This document shows, one piece after another, positions 1-7,379 of a stretch of DNA of 64,000 nt; the stretch's first letter is position 1; the number at the start of each line of letters is the position of its first letter. The notes under the pieces are model-generated. The model had not been told where the DNA came from. It worked only from the letters and a program-made list of their open reading frames with translations, and searched no databases. Source of the DNA: Dehalococcoidia bacterium (GTDB lineage: Bacteria; Chloroflexota; Dehalococcoidia; Bin125); contig JAJDXE010000010.1 in NCBI GenBank assembly GCA_022825265.1, forward strand, positions 186,001 through 250,000, read 5' to 3'. The translations under genes were made by a program, and so were the position numbers.

Positions 1-1293
1 CAGTCGATGATGCCGCTCCAGTTCGTCGCCTCGATCGCCTGGATTCAGTTCGTCGCCGACGACAGCGTCGAGATCATCATGGTCGGCGCGATCGGCACGA
101 TTCGCGGACTCGGCATGATCGGCTTCGGACTCTTCGGCGGCGCGCTCGCCGATCGCTTCGATCGCCGACGCCTGCTCATGGTCACGCAGGCGGTCGCCTT
201 CATCGCCAACATCCTGATCGCGGTCATGATGTGGACCGGCTCCGGCACCAACACCGACCTGATCATCTTCTTCGCGCTCACGGTTGTGGCCTCGTCCGCC
301 CATGCCATCGACGGCCCGACTCGCAACGCGATCACCCCCGAGATTCTCGGCCCGCGGCTCACCCCGTCCGGGATCGCGCTCAACGCTGCCGCGATGCAGC
401 TCGCGATGCCGATTTCGATCTTCGCCTCCGGTCTGCTGATCGACCACCTCGGCCACGGCACGGTCTTCGCCATCTCCGCTTTCGGACACCTGGGCGAAGT
501 CCTGATCCTGGCGATGATGTCCTACCGCACTGTCTTCTCCGCCGCCCACATCGCCGCGCGACAGGGCCAGGGAGCGGGACAGGCCGTCCGCGATATCGTC
601 GCCGGCCTGCGTTACGCGCGCTCCAAGGCGGTCATCCTCTGGACCGTTCTGATCGTCGTGCTGATGATGTCGCTGATCATGCCGCCGACCGGCACGCTCG
701 GCCCGCAGTGGGTCACCACCGTCGTCGGCGCGACCTGGTCCGAGTTCAGCTACATCGCCGTCTTCTGGGGCGGCGGCGCGATGGTCGCCTCGCTGATCCT
801 CGTCCGCTTCTCCTGGATCGAGCGCAAGGGACTCCTGACCGGCATCGGCGTCATCGTCATGGCGCTCGGGTTCGTCGTGTTCACCAATCCGCCGACCGTC
901 CTCAACGCGATGCTCGGCAACGCGCTGCTCGGAATCGGCATGTCGGTGGCGATGGTTTCCGCCAACGCCACCCTCGCGCATGAGACCCCCAACGAGATGC
1001 GCGGCCGGATCATGGGGCTCATCTTCCTCGGCATGGGCATCGCCCAGGCCGTCGGACTCCCGCTCGGCGCCGTCGCCCAGGCGCTGACCATGGAGACCCT
1101 CTTCCCGCCCTTGTCCTATGCCGTCCTCGCCTTCCTCGCCGCGATCATCATCTTCCGCCCGGTCATCCTCCGAGCCCGAGTCCCTCAGCACCCGCCCGAA
1201 CCAATCGCGCAAACCGTCCGTGCCGGCCGGGTCGCCCTCAACGGAGCCGCCAACTTCATCCTCCGCACCGCCCCAAACAAGGCCCGCACCTGA
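1..1293 (+). CDS. MFS transporter, 5'-truncated by window edge
   Basis: Multi-pass membrane transporter of the major facilitator superfamily, probably drug or siderophore export (MFS_3/EntS-like), though the substrate cannot be read. The reading frame is open from base 1, so the N-terminus and first helix lie outside the window. The visible part begins near TM2 and carries the MFS motif-A loop GALADRFDRRRLL at about residues 40-52. A second related loop, ETPNEMRGRIMG, lies near residue 330 between later helices. Eleven or so hydrophobic segments follow. The C-terminal 40 residues are basic and non-hydrophobic. It is followed by a hairpin repeat and then by an unrelated gene. The family call is firm; the substrate is unknown. 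Confidence 0.85.
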   Translation, partial: QSMMPLQFVASIAWIQFVADDSVEIIMVGAIGTIRGLGMIGFGLFGGALADRFDRRRLLMVTQAVAFIANILIAVMMWTGSGTNTDLIIFFALTVVASSAHAIDGPTRNAITPEILGPRLTPSGIALNAAAMQLAMPISIFASGLLIDHLGHGTVFAISAFGHLGEVLILAMMSYRTVFSAAHIAARQGQGAGQAVRDIVAGLRYARSKAVILWTVLIVVLMMSLIMPPTGTLGPQWVTTVVGATWSEFSYIAVFWGGGAMVASLILVRFSWIERKGLLTGIGVIVMALGFVVFTNPPTVLNAMLGNALLGIGMSVAMVSANATLAHETPNEMRGRIMGLIFLGMGIAQAVGLPLGAVAQALTMETLFPPLSYAVLAFLAAIIIFRPVILRARVPQHPPEPIAQTVRAGRVALNGAANFILRTAPNKART

Positions 1294-1352
1294 TCCCCCT
1301 CTCCCTTTGCGAGAGCCTGCCCCGTGCTTGACACGGGGGGCTAGGGTGAGGA
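1294..1352. repeat. intergenic hairpin repeat (CCCCGTG-CACGGGG)
   Basis: A perfect 7-bp stem CCCCGTG/CACGGGG with loop CTTGA lies at 1320-1338. It sits within sequence resembling a commoner intergenic motif (a CCCTCTCCC arm, then CTAGGGTGAGG). The same stem-loop occurs in the opposite orientation at 38684-38704, beside repeat copy C. It may act as a terminator for the MFS gene, but there is no T-tract, so a dispersed palindromic repeat is the safer description. Confidence 0.55.
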
Positions 1353-1422
1353 TTCCCAACCAGGTTCTCCCCGCGACGCGCCTCCGTAAACCCCAATACA
1401 CCCCATCCCAGCGTAATCGCAC

Positions 1423-1444
1423 TATAGTTCTAAAAGAACTGGAG
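1423..1444 (+). promoter_or_regulatory. candidate -10 box and palindromic operator before the HTH gene
   Basis: TATAGT at 1423-1428 resembles a -10 box. It overlaps a perfect palindrome AGTTCT-AAA-AGAACT at 1426-1440. The Shine-Dalgarno GGAG follows directly at 1441-1444, with ATG at 1450. A 6-bp inverted repeat on top of the -10 and next to the RBS, ahead of a gene for an HTH protein, is the arrangement expected of an autoregulatory operator. No matching -35 is evident. Binding is inferred. Confidence 0.4.
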
Positions 1445-1449
1445 TGCGT

Positions 1450-2133
1450 ATGTACATCACCCCAAAACGACGCCAACGTATGGTCCAAGCCCATCACCTG
1501 CGCCAGAAGGGACGCTCCCTCTCCCAGAGCAGCGAGATCCTCGGCGTCTCCCGCGCCACCGTCCACGCCGACCTCAAGCTGCTCGACGCCCACTGGGATT
1601 CCGTCGCCGAGCTCGCCCACGACGACCTCCTCCTCGATCACATTGAGCAACTCCACTTGCGTGTTGTTCGCTTGCGCAGCCTCAGTGTGCCCAATCTGCT
1701 CGCCGAACTCGGCGTGCCGCCCGGAACCCTCGTCAACACCACCGAACTCACCCGCCTCTACGCCGTCCACCAGCAGTCGATCAACGCCGCCACGCGGGAA
1801 CTCCGCCTCTTGCTCCGTGAACTCAAGCCCGAATCTCGCCAGCGAGCCAACGACATCATCGACATCGAACTGCTCGACGACGACGAACAGCTACCCGAGA
1901 CTGAACAAGACTGGACAAAGCTGAACAAACCTGAACACCCTGAACAGCCGAAACCCAGTAAAACACTGGAAATCCCGCCCCAGACCCACGCAAAACAAAA
2001 TTCGGCTGAACACCTGAACACTGCGCTCCCCCGCAACACCGGCCGAAACAAACCTTGCCCCTGCGGCAGCGCCAGGAAACGCAAACACTGCCACCCCCAG
2101 TCCGTCGCGCCACCCAAGCAGGCCGCCGCCTGA
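1450..2133 (+). CDS. HTH protein with C-terminal SEC-C zinc motif
   Basis: About 227 residues. The N-terminus (residues 10-50) contains a helix-turn-helix of the type SSEILGVSRATVHADLKLL, like terminase small subunits and sigma-70 region-4-like HTHs. A helical middle follows. Residues ~140-190 are a low-complexity linker rich in KPE and EQ. The C-terminus carries a SEC-C motif, PCPCGSARKRKHCH, with the Cys/Cys/Cys/His zinc ligands in place. ATG 1450 is preferred over GTG 1444 because GGAG sits 5 nt upstream of the ATG. DNA binding is likely; the role is unknown. The linker is encoded by sequence related to a dispersed repeat found twice more in the window, so part of the protein may derive from a repeat insertion. 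Confidence 0.7.
   Translation: MYITPKRRQRMVQAHHLRQKGRSLSQSSEILGVSRATVHADLKLLDAHWDSVAELAHDDLLLDHIEQLHLRVVRLRSLSVPNLLAELGVPPGTLVNTTELTRLYAVHQQSINAATRELRLLLRELKPESRQRANDIIDIELLDDDEQLPETEQDWTKLNKPEHPEQPKPSKTLEIPPQTHAKQNSAEHLNTALPRNTGRNKPCPCGSARKRKHCHPQSVAPPKQAAA
1880..1970 (+). repeat. dispersed repeat, copy A (within coding sequence)
   Basis: Contains several degenerate TGAACA units. CTGAACAAACCTGAACA at 1921-1937 matches 15 of 17 bases of the CCGAACAAACCCGAACA block in copies B and C. A small hairpin follows, CCAGTAAAACACTGG at 1955-1969, which matches copy C's hairpin core at 14 of 15 positions. It is shorter than the other copies and is read in frame as the linker of the HTH/SEC-C protein. 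Confidence 0.5.
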
Positions 2134-2208
2134 GCCCTTGGCTCCCTGCGATAACATTCAAGCGAATCAGCACCGCTAGCCCTTTGCGCCTCCCAGGGAG
2201 CACGCCAC

Positions 2209-3375
2209 ATGGAATACCGATTTAGCGACCAGGCCCTCGCCTTCGAGGCCGAAGTGAACGAGTTTCTCGACCAGGAATGGACGCCCGAACTGCGGGCCAC
2301 GATCGGCGACCCGACCACCGACACGATGGCCGAGGAGCGCGGCTTCCGCAGACTGCTCGCCGACCGCGGCTGGCTGACCATGTCCTGGCCGGCCGAGTAC
2401 GGCGGACAGGAACGCTCGCTCGAGGAGCAGTACCTCTTCTGGGAGGCGATGAACTACGTCGGCGCGCCCCAGGCGACCGTCGCCACGCAGCAGGTCGGAC
2501 CGACGCTGATGCGCTTCGGCACCGACGAGCAGCAGGAACGCTTCCTCCCGCCGATCGCGCGCGGCGAAGTCGAGTTCGCGCTCGGCTACACCGAGCCCGA
2601 CGCCGGCTCCGACCTCGCCTCGCTCCAGCTCCGAGCCGTCAAGGACGGCGACGACTACATCCTCAACGGGATCAAGCGCTTCACCTCCGGCGCGCACCGC
2701 AGCGAGTACGTCTGGCTTGCCACTCGCACCGACCCCGACGCGCCCAAGCATCGCGGCGTCTCGATGATGCTCGTCGACATGCAGTCCGCCGGGATCACGG
2801 TCAAGCCGCTCTGGACGATGGCCGGCTACCGCACCAACGAGGTCTACTTCGAGGACGTCCGCGTCCCGACCAACGTCCTCGTTGGTGAGGAGAACCGGGG
2901 CTGGTACTACGCCGCCCACGCGCTCGACCGCGAACGCATCTCGATCTTCACCGTCTCCTCGGTGCGCGCCGTCTACGACCGACTGATGGACTGGGCCAAG
3001 TCGGACACGCCGATGGGCCGCCCGATCGACGACGCCGGGATCAAGGGCGCGATGGCCGACTTCAAGGTCCAGATCGAGGTGCTGCAACACCTCAGCTACC
3101 GAATCCTGGACATGCTCAAGCGCGAGGAGTCGCCCAACTACGAGGCCAGCCAGGTCAAGATCTTCTCCACCGAGATGATGCAGCGCCTACAAAACTTCTC
3201 GCTCCACGCGATGGGCCTCTACGGACAGCTCAACGGCAACGACGAGCGCGCGCCGATCGAGGGATCGGCGGAGAACGGCTACCTCGCCGCCGTCATGCCC
3301 ACCTTCGGCGCCGGCGGCAACGAGCTCCAGCGGAACATCATCGCCCAGAGAGGTTTCGGCCTCCCCCGCGCCTAG
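2209..3375 (+). CDS. acyl-CoA dehydrogenase
   Basis: A 388-residue flavoprotein of normal family length that introduces an alpha-beta double bond into an acyl-CoA using FAD. Visible marks are the N-terminal helical domain, ALGYTEPDAGSDLASL in the middle beta domain (substrate/FAD contact), the following GIKRFTSGAH strand, and the C-terminal FGAGGNELQRNIIAQRG typical of the family. CAGGGAG lies 8 nt before the ATG. It stands alone on the plus strand and converges with cofC, with 7 bp between the stops. The chain specificity is not readable. It resembles the ACAD-FadE subfamilies used in steroid and branched-chain catabolism, which fits the CoA-rich neighbourhood only loosely. Confidence 0.9.
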   Translation: MEYRFSDQALAFEAEVNEFLDQEWTPELRATIGDPTTDTMAEERGFRRLLADRGWLTMSWPAEYGGQERSLEEQYLFWEAMNYVGAPQATVATQQVGPTLMRFGTDEQQERFLPPIARGEVEFALGYTEPDAGSDLASLQLRAVKDGDDYILNGIKRFTSGAHRSEYVWLATRTDPDAPKHRGVSMMLVDMQSAGITVKPLWTMAGYRTNEVYFEDVRVPTNVLVGEENRGWYYAAHALDRERISIFTVSSVRAVYDRLMDWAKSDTPMGRPIDDAGIKGAMADFKVQIEVLQHLSYRILDMLKREESPNYEASQVKIFSTEMMQRLQNFSLHAMGLYGQLNGNDERAPIEGSAENGYLAAVMPTFGAGGNELQRNIIAQRGFGLPRA

Positions 3376-3382
3376 CCTGACA

Positions 3383-4084
3383 TCAGATCGGCGCGCCCGT
3401 CCGATTCTGCCGGGCAGCCAACCAGCGCCGCGAGTTCGGCGCGATGCCCTCGGGCAACTGCGGCAGCGTCTCCTGTAGCCAGCGCAGATCGGCCGGCGTG
3501 TCGAGATCGAACGCCCAGACATCGATCCGCGCCTCGCGGAACGGCACGCCCATCTCACCGGCCGCGGCCGCCGACTGCTGATGCGCCCGCGCCGAGGACG
3601 GGCCGAACTGCGGCTTGATCACGTCGGGCGGCCGCAGGAACAGTCCGTTGGTGCCGCCGTCATGGGCCGGCGCCACCACGACCGCCGGACCGTCGGGCGC
3701 CGTCGAGACCACCATGTCGACCGCGTCGGGCGTGATCAGCGGCACGTCCGCCGGGACGATGAGGATGGCTTCGGACTCGACCAGGGCCTCCTGGGCGAAC
3801 TGGACCGCCCGGTTGTAGCCCAGCCTGAGCTCGGTCTGGTCGAGGAAATCGACGCCCAACCGAGCCGCTTCGTCGCGGGCCGCCGCGTCGCGTGAGGCGA
3901 TCGCGATCCGGTCCACGGACTCGGCGGCCGCCAGCGCGGCGACGACGTCGTCGAGCATGGCGAGGACCAGCGCGTTGCGCTCGTCGATATCCAGCAACGC
4001 GGCCAGCCGACGCTTGCCTGCGGGCAAGCCGCGTACGGGAACCACGGCGACCAGTTCGGCGGCGCCAGGCGTGTCAGGGGACAT
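3383..4084 (-). CDS. cofC: 2-phospho-L-lactate (or PEP) guanylyltransferase CofC
   Basis: A 233-residue cytoplasmic nucleotidyltransferase. It activates 2-phospholactate or phosphoenolpyruvate with GTP to give the substrate of CofD in coenzyme F420 synthesis. Recognised by PVRGLPAGKRRL near the N-terminus (nucleotide-binding loop), PADVPLI, HDGGTNGLFLRP, FGPSSARAH and FDLDTPADL, all in CofC order. The ATG at 4084 is chosen because the family starts just before VVPVRG; an upstream ATG would add 17 arginine-rich residues. Its start overlaps the end of cofD by 11 bp, so the two are translationally coupled. Which of the two acids it uses cannot be read from the sequence. Confidence 0.93.
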   Translation of the reverse strand: MSPDTPGAAELVAVVPVRGLPAGKRRLAALLDIDERNALVLAMLDDVVAALAAAESVDRIAIASRDAAARDEAARLGVDFLDQTELRLGYNRAVQFAQEALVESEAILIVPADVPLITPDAVDMVVSTAPDGPAVVVAPAHDGGTNGLFLRPPDVIKPQFGPSSARAHQQSAAAAGEMGVPFREARIDVWAFDLDTPADLRWLQETLPQLPEGIAPNSRRWLAARQNRTGAPI

Positions 4085-5015
4085 TGCGCGCCGCCTCCAA
4101 CGTCCCCGAGGCCAATGCCATCTTCGCCTCGACATCCGTCATCAGCGTCGGCATGACGATCACGCGCATATCCGTCTCCGACTCAATCGATGAAGCGAGC
4201 GCGGCATCTGCATCGTCGAGCACAAACACCTCCGCCAGATCGTCGTACAATCGTGCGACACCCAGCGCGGACACATCGTGTCCCAGTGATTGGAGGATGT
4301 CCGCCGCCGGACCTTTGACCGCCTCCCCGCCGATGATCGGGCTGACCGCGGCAACCTTGGAGCGGTTCGCGATCACCAGCTCGCGAACTCCGGGCACGCT
4401 GAGCAAGGGATCGATGCTGAGGAATGGATTGGACGGCGCGATCACGATCACATCGGCGGCGTTCAGCGCCTCTTCGACGAGTGGCGCCGGCCTGGCCGAC
4501 TCCGCGCCGTCGAACCGCAACGAGTGGACGGGATCGGAGGCTCGCCGCCTGACGAAGTAGTCCTGGAAGGCGAGCTCGCCGGCGTCGGTGCCTACTACGG
4601 TGCGCAGTCGGTCGTCGGTGACCGGGGTGATCATGCACTCCAGTCCGAGCCGAGCGGTGAAGTCGCGTGTGATCGCCGAAAGCGGATCGCCCTGCGACAA
4701 TCGGTGGGTTCGGTAGAGATGAGTCGCCAGGTCGAGGTCGCCGATCATGAACCAGTCCGGCCCGCCGAGCTCCGACAGCCGGTCAAGCGTACGACGCGAC
4801 TCGCCGCGCAGACCCCAACCGGTCTCCGGGTTGACCAGGTCGGCCAGCGTGTAGGTCACCGTGTCGAGGTCGGGCGATATGTGCAGCCCCGACCACTCCA
4901 TGTCGTCGCCGACGTTGACGATCGCGGTCACGTCCGATGGTTCAACCACTCGGACCAGCCCATCGAGGAACCGAGCCGCGCCGACGCCGCCGGCCAACAT
5001 CGCAACGCGCGTCAT
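4074..5015 (-). CDS. cofD: 2-phospho-L-lactate transferase CofD
   Basis: 313 residues, full length. Transfers the phospholactyl or phosphoenolpyruvyl group from the GDP-linked intermediate to the deazaflavin Fo, forming F420-0 or its dehydro form. Motifs in order: GGVGAARF at the N-terminus, NVGDDMEWSGLHISPDLDTV, GWGLRGES, PSNPFLSI and SPIIGGEAVKGPA, all diagnostic of CofD. It sits between an unknown upstream gene (ATGA overlap) and cofC (11-bp overlap), so it is the centre of a three-gene coupled operon. Fo synthase and the glutamate ligase CofE are not in this window. Confidence 0.95.
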   Translation of the reverse strand: MTRVAMLAGGVGAARFLDGLVRVVEPSDVTAIVNVGDDMEWSGLHISPDLDTVTYTLADLVNPETGWGLRGESRRTLDRLSELGGPDWFMIGDLDLATHLYRTHRLSQGDPLSAITRDFTARLGLECMITPVTDDRLRTVVGTDAGELAFQDYFVRRRASDPVHSLRFDGAESARPAPLVEEALNAADVIVIAPSNPFLSIDPLLSVPGVRELVIANRSKVAAVSPIIGGEAVKGPAADILQSLGHDVSALGVARLYDDLAEVFVLDDADAALASSIESETDMRVIVMPTLMTDVEAKMALASGTLEAARNVP

Positions 5016-5425
5016 TCGGCCGACTCCGCCAGGTCACGCAAGGTCAGCGCCAATGCAATGTCTCCATCATCCCGTTGCAGGACTTCGATCTCAGCTTCCG
5101 CCGACTGCAGATGGAGCGACAGTTGCTCTTCGCTGGCGGATTCCGTGCCCACGTCGTTGCCGACGCTGCTGCCTTGGTCGAATCCAATCACAGCGAAGTT
5201 CCCACCCATCTCCAGGCTCAGTTCAGCTTCCCGCAACGAGCCCTCTCGGTCGACCACCAGGCGCAACGCGACGTCGGCATCGTCGGCCTCGTCGGCATGG
5301 CCAACGATCTCGACGTGACGACTGCCGTCAAGCTGGCGTTCATCTTCCACGACCGAGCCGACGAGTTTGATCTCTTTCACGTGCGGATCGTACAACCGAT
5401 GTTGATGTTTCGATGGTTGACCCAC
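5012..5425 (-). CDS. hypothetical protein coupled to cofD
   Basis: A 137-residue acidic soluble protein that I do not recognise. It is rich in Glu, Asp, Val and Leu, with no cysteine, no membrane segment and no signal peptide. Its stop overlaps the cofD start as ATGA, so it is translated in the same operon as the F420 genes. The start is uncertain: GTG at 5425 gives the full ORF, GTG at 5380 is an alternative, and neither has a clear Shine-Dalgarno. It could be an accessory protein for F420 synthesis or an unrelated passenger. Reality as a gene is supported mainly by the coupling. Confidence 0.55.
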   Translation of the reverse strand: MGQPSKHQHRLYDPHVKEIKLVGSVVEDERQLDGSRHVEIVGHADEADDADVALRLVVDREGSLREAELSLEMGGNFAVIGFDQGSSVGNDVGTESASEEQLSLHLQSAEAEIEVLQRDDGDIALALTLRDLAESAE

Positions 5426-5453
5426 GCGCGGCCAACAGTGACGCTTTGCCTAC

Positions 5454-6047
5454 ATGCTGATCGACATGCACACGCACACCTCGGTCTACTCAACCGACAG
5501 CAATCTGCTGCCCCACGAGGCGCTGGCCCAGGCCGCCGAACGTGGTCTCGATGGTGTCATCCTGACCGAGCACGATGTCGTTTGGCCCAGGGAGCGCACG
5601 GCGCACCTGGCCGAGCAGGTCGGTATCCTCGTGCTCCCCGGCGTAGAAGTCACCACCGAGCTGGGCCACGTGCTCGTCTATGGACTCGACGCGCTGGTGC
5701 CGCGAATCACCGACGCCAAACGCCTGCGAGCATTCTGCGACGAACAGAACGCGCTGATGTTCCTCGCTCATCCCGCTCGCGACCCGGGGCTGCGCGTGCC
5801 GCGCGCGGCGATGGAACTGTTCGACGGCGTCGAAGGCCTCAACGGCTGCGACGGACCGCTGCAGAACCAGAGCGCCTCCTCGCGCGGCCGGACCCGGCCA
5901 CTACCACCGATCGGCGGCAGCGACTCCCACGCCATGCACGAAGTGGGGACGGCCGCCACCGAGTTCGCCGCGAACATCGAAACGCTCGACGACCTGATGG
6001 CCGCGTTACGCAGCGGCGATTACCAACCCGCCGCCCTCCCCTACTAA
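5454..6047 (+). CDS. PHP-domain metal-dependent phosphoesterase
   Basis: A 197-residue PHP-fold hydrolase. Metal ligands appear in family order: HTHTS near the N-terminus, the TEHD motif at about residue 40, the glutamate of GVEVT, AHPAR, and the C-terminal GSDSH. This is the compact stand-alone form, close to RNase AM and nucleoside-bisphosphate phosphatase-type PHP proteins, not the DNA polymerase-fused form. It is divergent from the cofD operon, with 28 bp between the start codons and no strong Shine-Dalgarno, so it may have a very short leader. The substrate cannot be decided from sequence. Confidence 0.85.
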   Translation: MLIDMHTHTSVYSTDSNLLPHEALAQAAERGLDGVILTEHDVVWPRERTAHLAEQVGILVLPGVEVTTELGHVLVYGLDALVPRITDAKRLRAFCDEQNALMFLAHPARDPGLRVPRAAMELFDGVEGLNGCDGPLQNQSASSRGRTRPLPPIGGSDSHAMHEVGTAATEFAANIETLDDLMAALRSGDYQPAALPY

Positions 6048-6106
6048 GCTCAGGACTAGATTCAGGCTTCAGTTCGGGCCTCAGTTCAGGCCGGGGAGCA
6101 ACGCGC

Positions 6107-6766
6107 GTGGGCCGCTTCGAACCGCTCTCGACCGATCCCTATCAGAGTCCGCCAGGACAGTCCCGGCACTTTGGAGCGATCTGCGCCGCGTGCCGCGAAG
6201 ACACGCGGCTCGGCACGAGATTCTGCACGAGCTGCCAGGCGCTGCGTGAGGACGCCGAACGGGGACACTCGCCCCGATACGCCGCCAGCCGCACCGCCAG
6301 GTTCATGGGCGCGCTCGCCGATGGACTGTTGGTCATGGCGATCGGTCTGATTGTCGACCTGGCCAACCTGGAAGGCATCCTCTCGCTCGAACTCTGGCTG
6401 GGCTCGGCCATCTGGCTCATCTGGTTCGCGGCGATCGCCAAGCGCGGCCAGACGCCGGGCAAACAGATGCTCTCGACTCAGGTCATCCGGACAGACGGCT
6501 CGGCCGCGTCCCGGACGCTGATGTGGGCTCGTGAAGTCGGCTACCGCATTGTCATCAATGTCCCCGTCATCCTGCTCAGCATCCTCTACCCGGAATCAGT
6601 CGCAGCCAATCTGGTGCTGGCAGTGATTGGCATTGTCGTGATCGCCGACGGCATCGCGATCTTCATGAACCCAGATCGGCAGACGCTTCATGATCGGGTC
6701 TTCAAGACCCTGGTGATCAGCGTCAGACCGGTCCGACAGACCAGCGCGGAGCTCCGGGCCCTATGA
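6107..6766 (+). CDS. zinc-ribbon RDD-family membrane protein 1
   Basis: 219 residues. An N-terminal zinc ribbon with two CxxC pairs (CAAC and CTSC) precedes an RDD membrane domain with hydrophobic segments at about residues 70-110 and 145-185. Near the membrane-domain end is the family signature NPDRQTLHDRVFKTLV. The GTG start at 6107 is chosen because GGGGAG lies 8 nt upstream; the frame is open further upstream but has no ribosome site. It is the first of three consecutive paralogues that alternate ATGA-type coupling and short gaps. RDD proteins are often called transporters, but for most members the function is unknown. The upstream 40 bp contain short repeated TTCAG motifs. Confidence 0.8.
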   Translation: MGRFEPLSTDPYQSPPGQSRHFGAICAACREDTRLGTRFCTSCQALREDAERGHSPRYAASRTARFMGALADGLLVMAIGLIVDLANLEGILSLELWLGSAIWLIWFAAIAKRGQTPGKQMLSTQVIRTDGSAASRTLMWAREVGYRIVINVPVILLSILYPESVAANLVLAVIGIVVIADGIAIFMNPDRQTLHDRVFKTLVISVRPVRQTSAELRAL

Positions 6767-6801
6767 GCAGCGCAACATGAGTGGCGCAACATGAGTGGCG
6801 C
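6763..6801 (+). repeat. 14-bp tandem repeat carrying successive start codons
   Basis: The unit ATGAGTGGCGCAAC occurs as copies at 6763-6776 (one base different) and 6777-6790, and partially at 6791-6801. Because 14 is not a multiple of three, each ATG lies in a different frame. The first two open only five codons before a TGA that overlaps the next ATG. The third ATG starts the second RDD gene. The first ATG also overlaps the stop of the preceding gene. Confidence 0.8.
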
Positions 6802-7345
6802 GGGGCCCCGCACCTTCGTGCTTGAATGCGACGTCTGCCACCAGCCGGCAGGGCCGGGAGCCTACTTCTGCTCCAGCTGCGACGTGCTGAGCATCGACCC
6901 GGAGCGCCGCTCCTACGCCGCGACGCGTTGGTCACGGCTCGGCGCATTCGCGCTCGACTATCTGATCATCTGGCTGAGCGTCGGGATCGGTTGGTTGATC
7001 TGGTTGGCCGTCGTCGCGCCGCGCGGACAATCGCCGGGCAAGTCGCTGCTGGGCCTGCACATCTACCGAACCACCGGCGAGCAGGCCGCCACCGGCTACG
7101 TCTGGCTACGCGAGTTCGGCTGGGACGCGGCGCTGGGCATCGTCGCGGTGGCCCTGCTGGCGCTGCTCGGCGCCGTCGCGAGCACCGTCGGCGAGTTCTT
7201 CATCCTCTGGTTCTGGTTGACGGTCGTCTTCTGGGCATTCTCATTCTTCGACGCCGCCTGGGTGCTCTGGGACCGCGATCGACAGACCCTGCACGACAAG
7301 GTCCTCGGAACACTCGTCGTCGAGCGGGCGAAGGAGCGGGTCTGA
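6791..7345 (+). CDS. zinc-ribbon RDD-family membrane protein 2
   Basis: 184 residues, with the same layout as its neighbours. A zinc ribbon (CDVC and CSSC) occupies the first 30 residues. Hydrophobic segments follow at about 50-75 and 110-155. APRGQSPGKSLLGL lies between them and DRDRQTLHDKVLGTLVV at the end, both typical RDD signatures. It is reached through two five-codon mini-ORFs encoded by a 14-bp tandem repeat, each ending in an ATGA overlap. This suggests that ribosomes leaving the first RDD gene can reinitiate stepwise. The three paralogues probably form a complex or act together; that is inference from context. Confidence 0.8.
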   Translation: MSGAGPRTFVLECDVCHQPAGPGAYFCSSCDVLSIDPERRSYAATRWSRLGAFALDYLIIWLSVGIGWLIWLAVVAPRGQSPGKSLLGLHIYRTTGEQAATGYVWLREFGWDAALGIVAVALLALLGAVASTVGEFFILWFWLTVVFWAFSFFDAAWVLWDRDRQTLHDKVLGTLVVERAKERV

Positions 7346-7379
7346 GCATCTGCTTTAGCCTCCGGGCGAAAGGCGATTG

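Noticed and set aside
4937..6106. Upstream extension of the first RDD gene to 609 codons
   Set aside because: It overlaps cofD, the unknown gene and the PHP gene. GTG 6107 with GGGGAG gives the normal family length.
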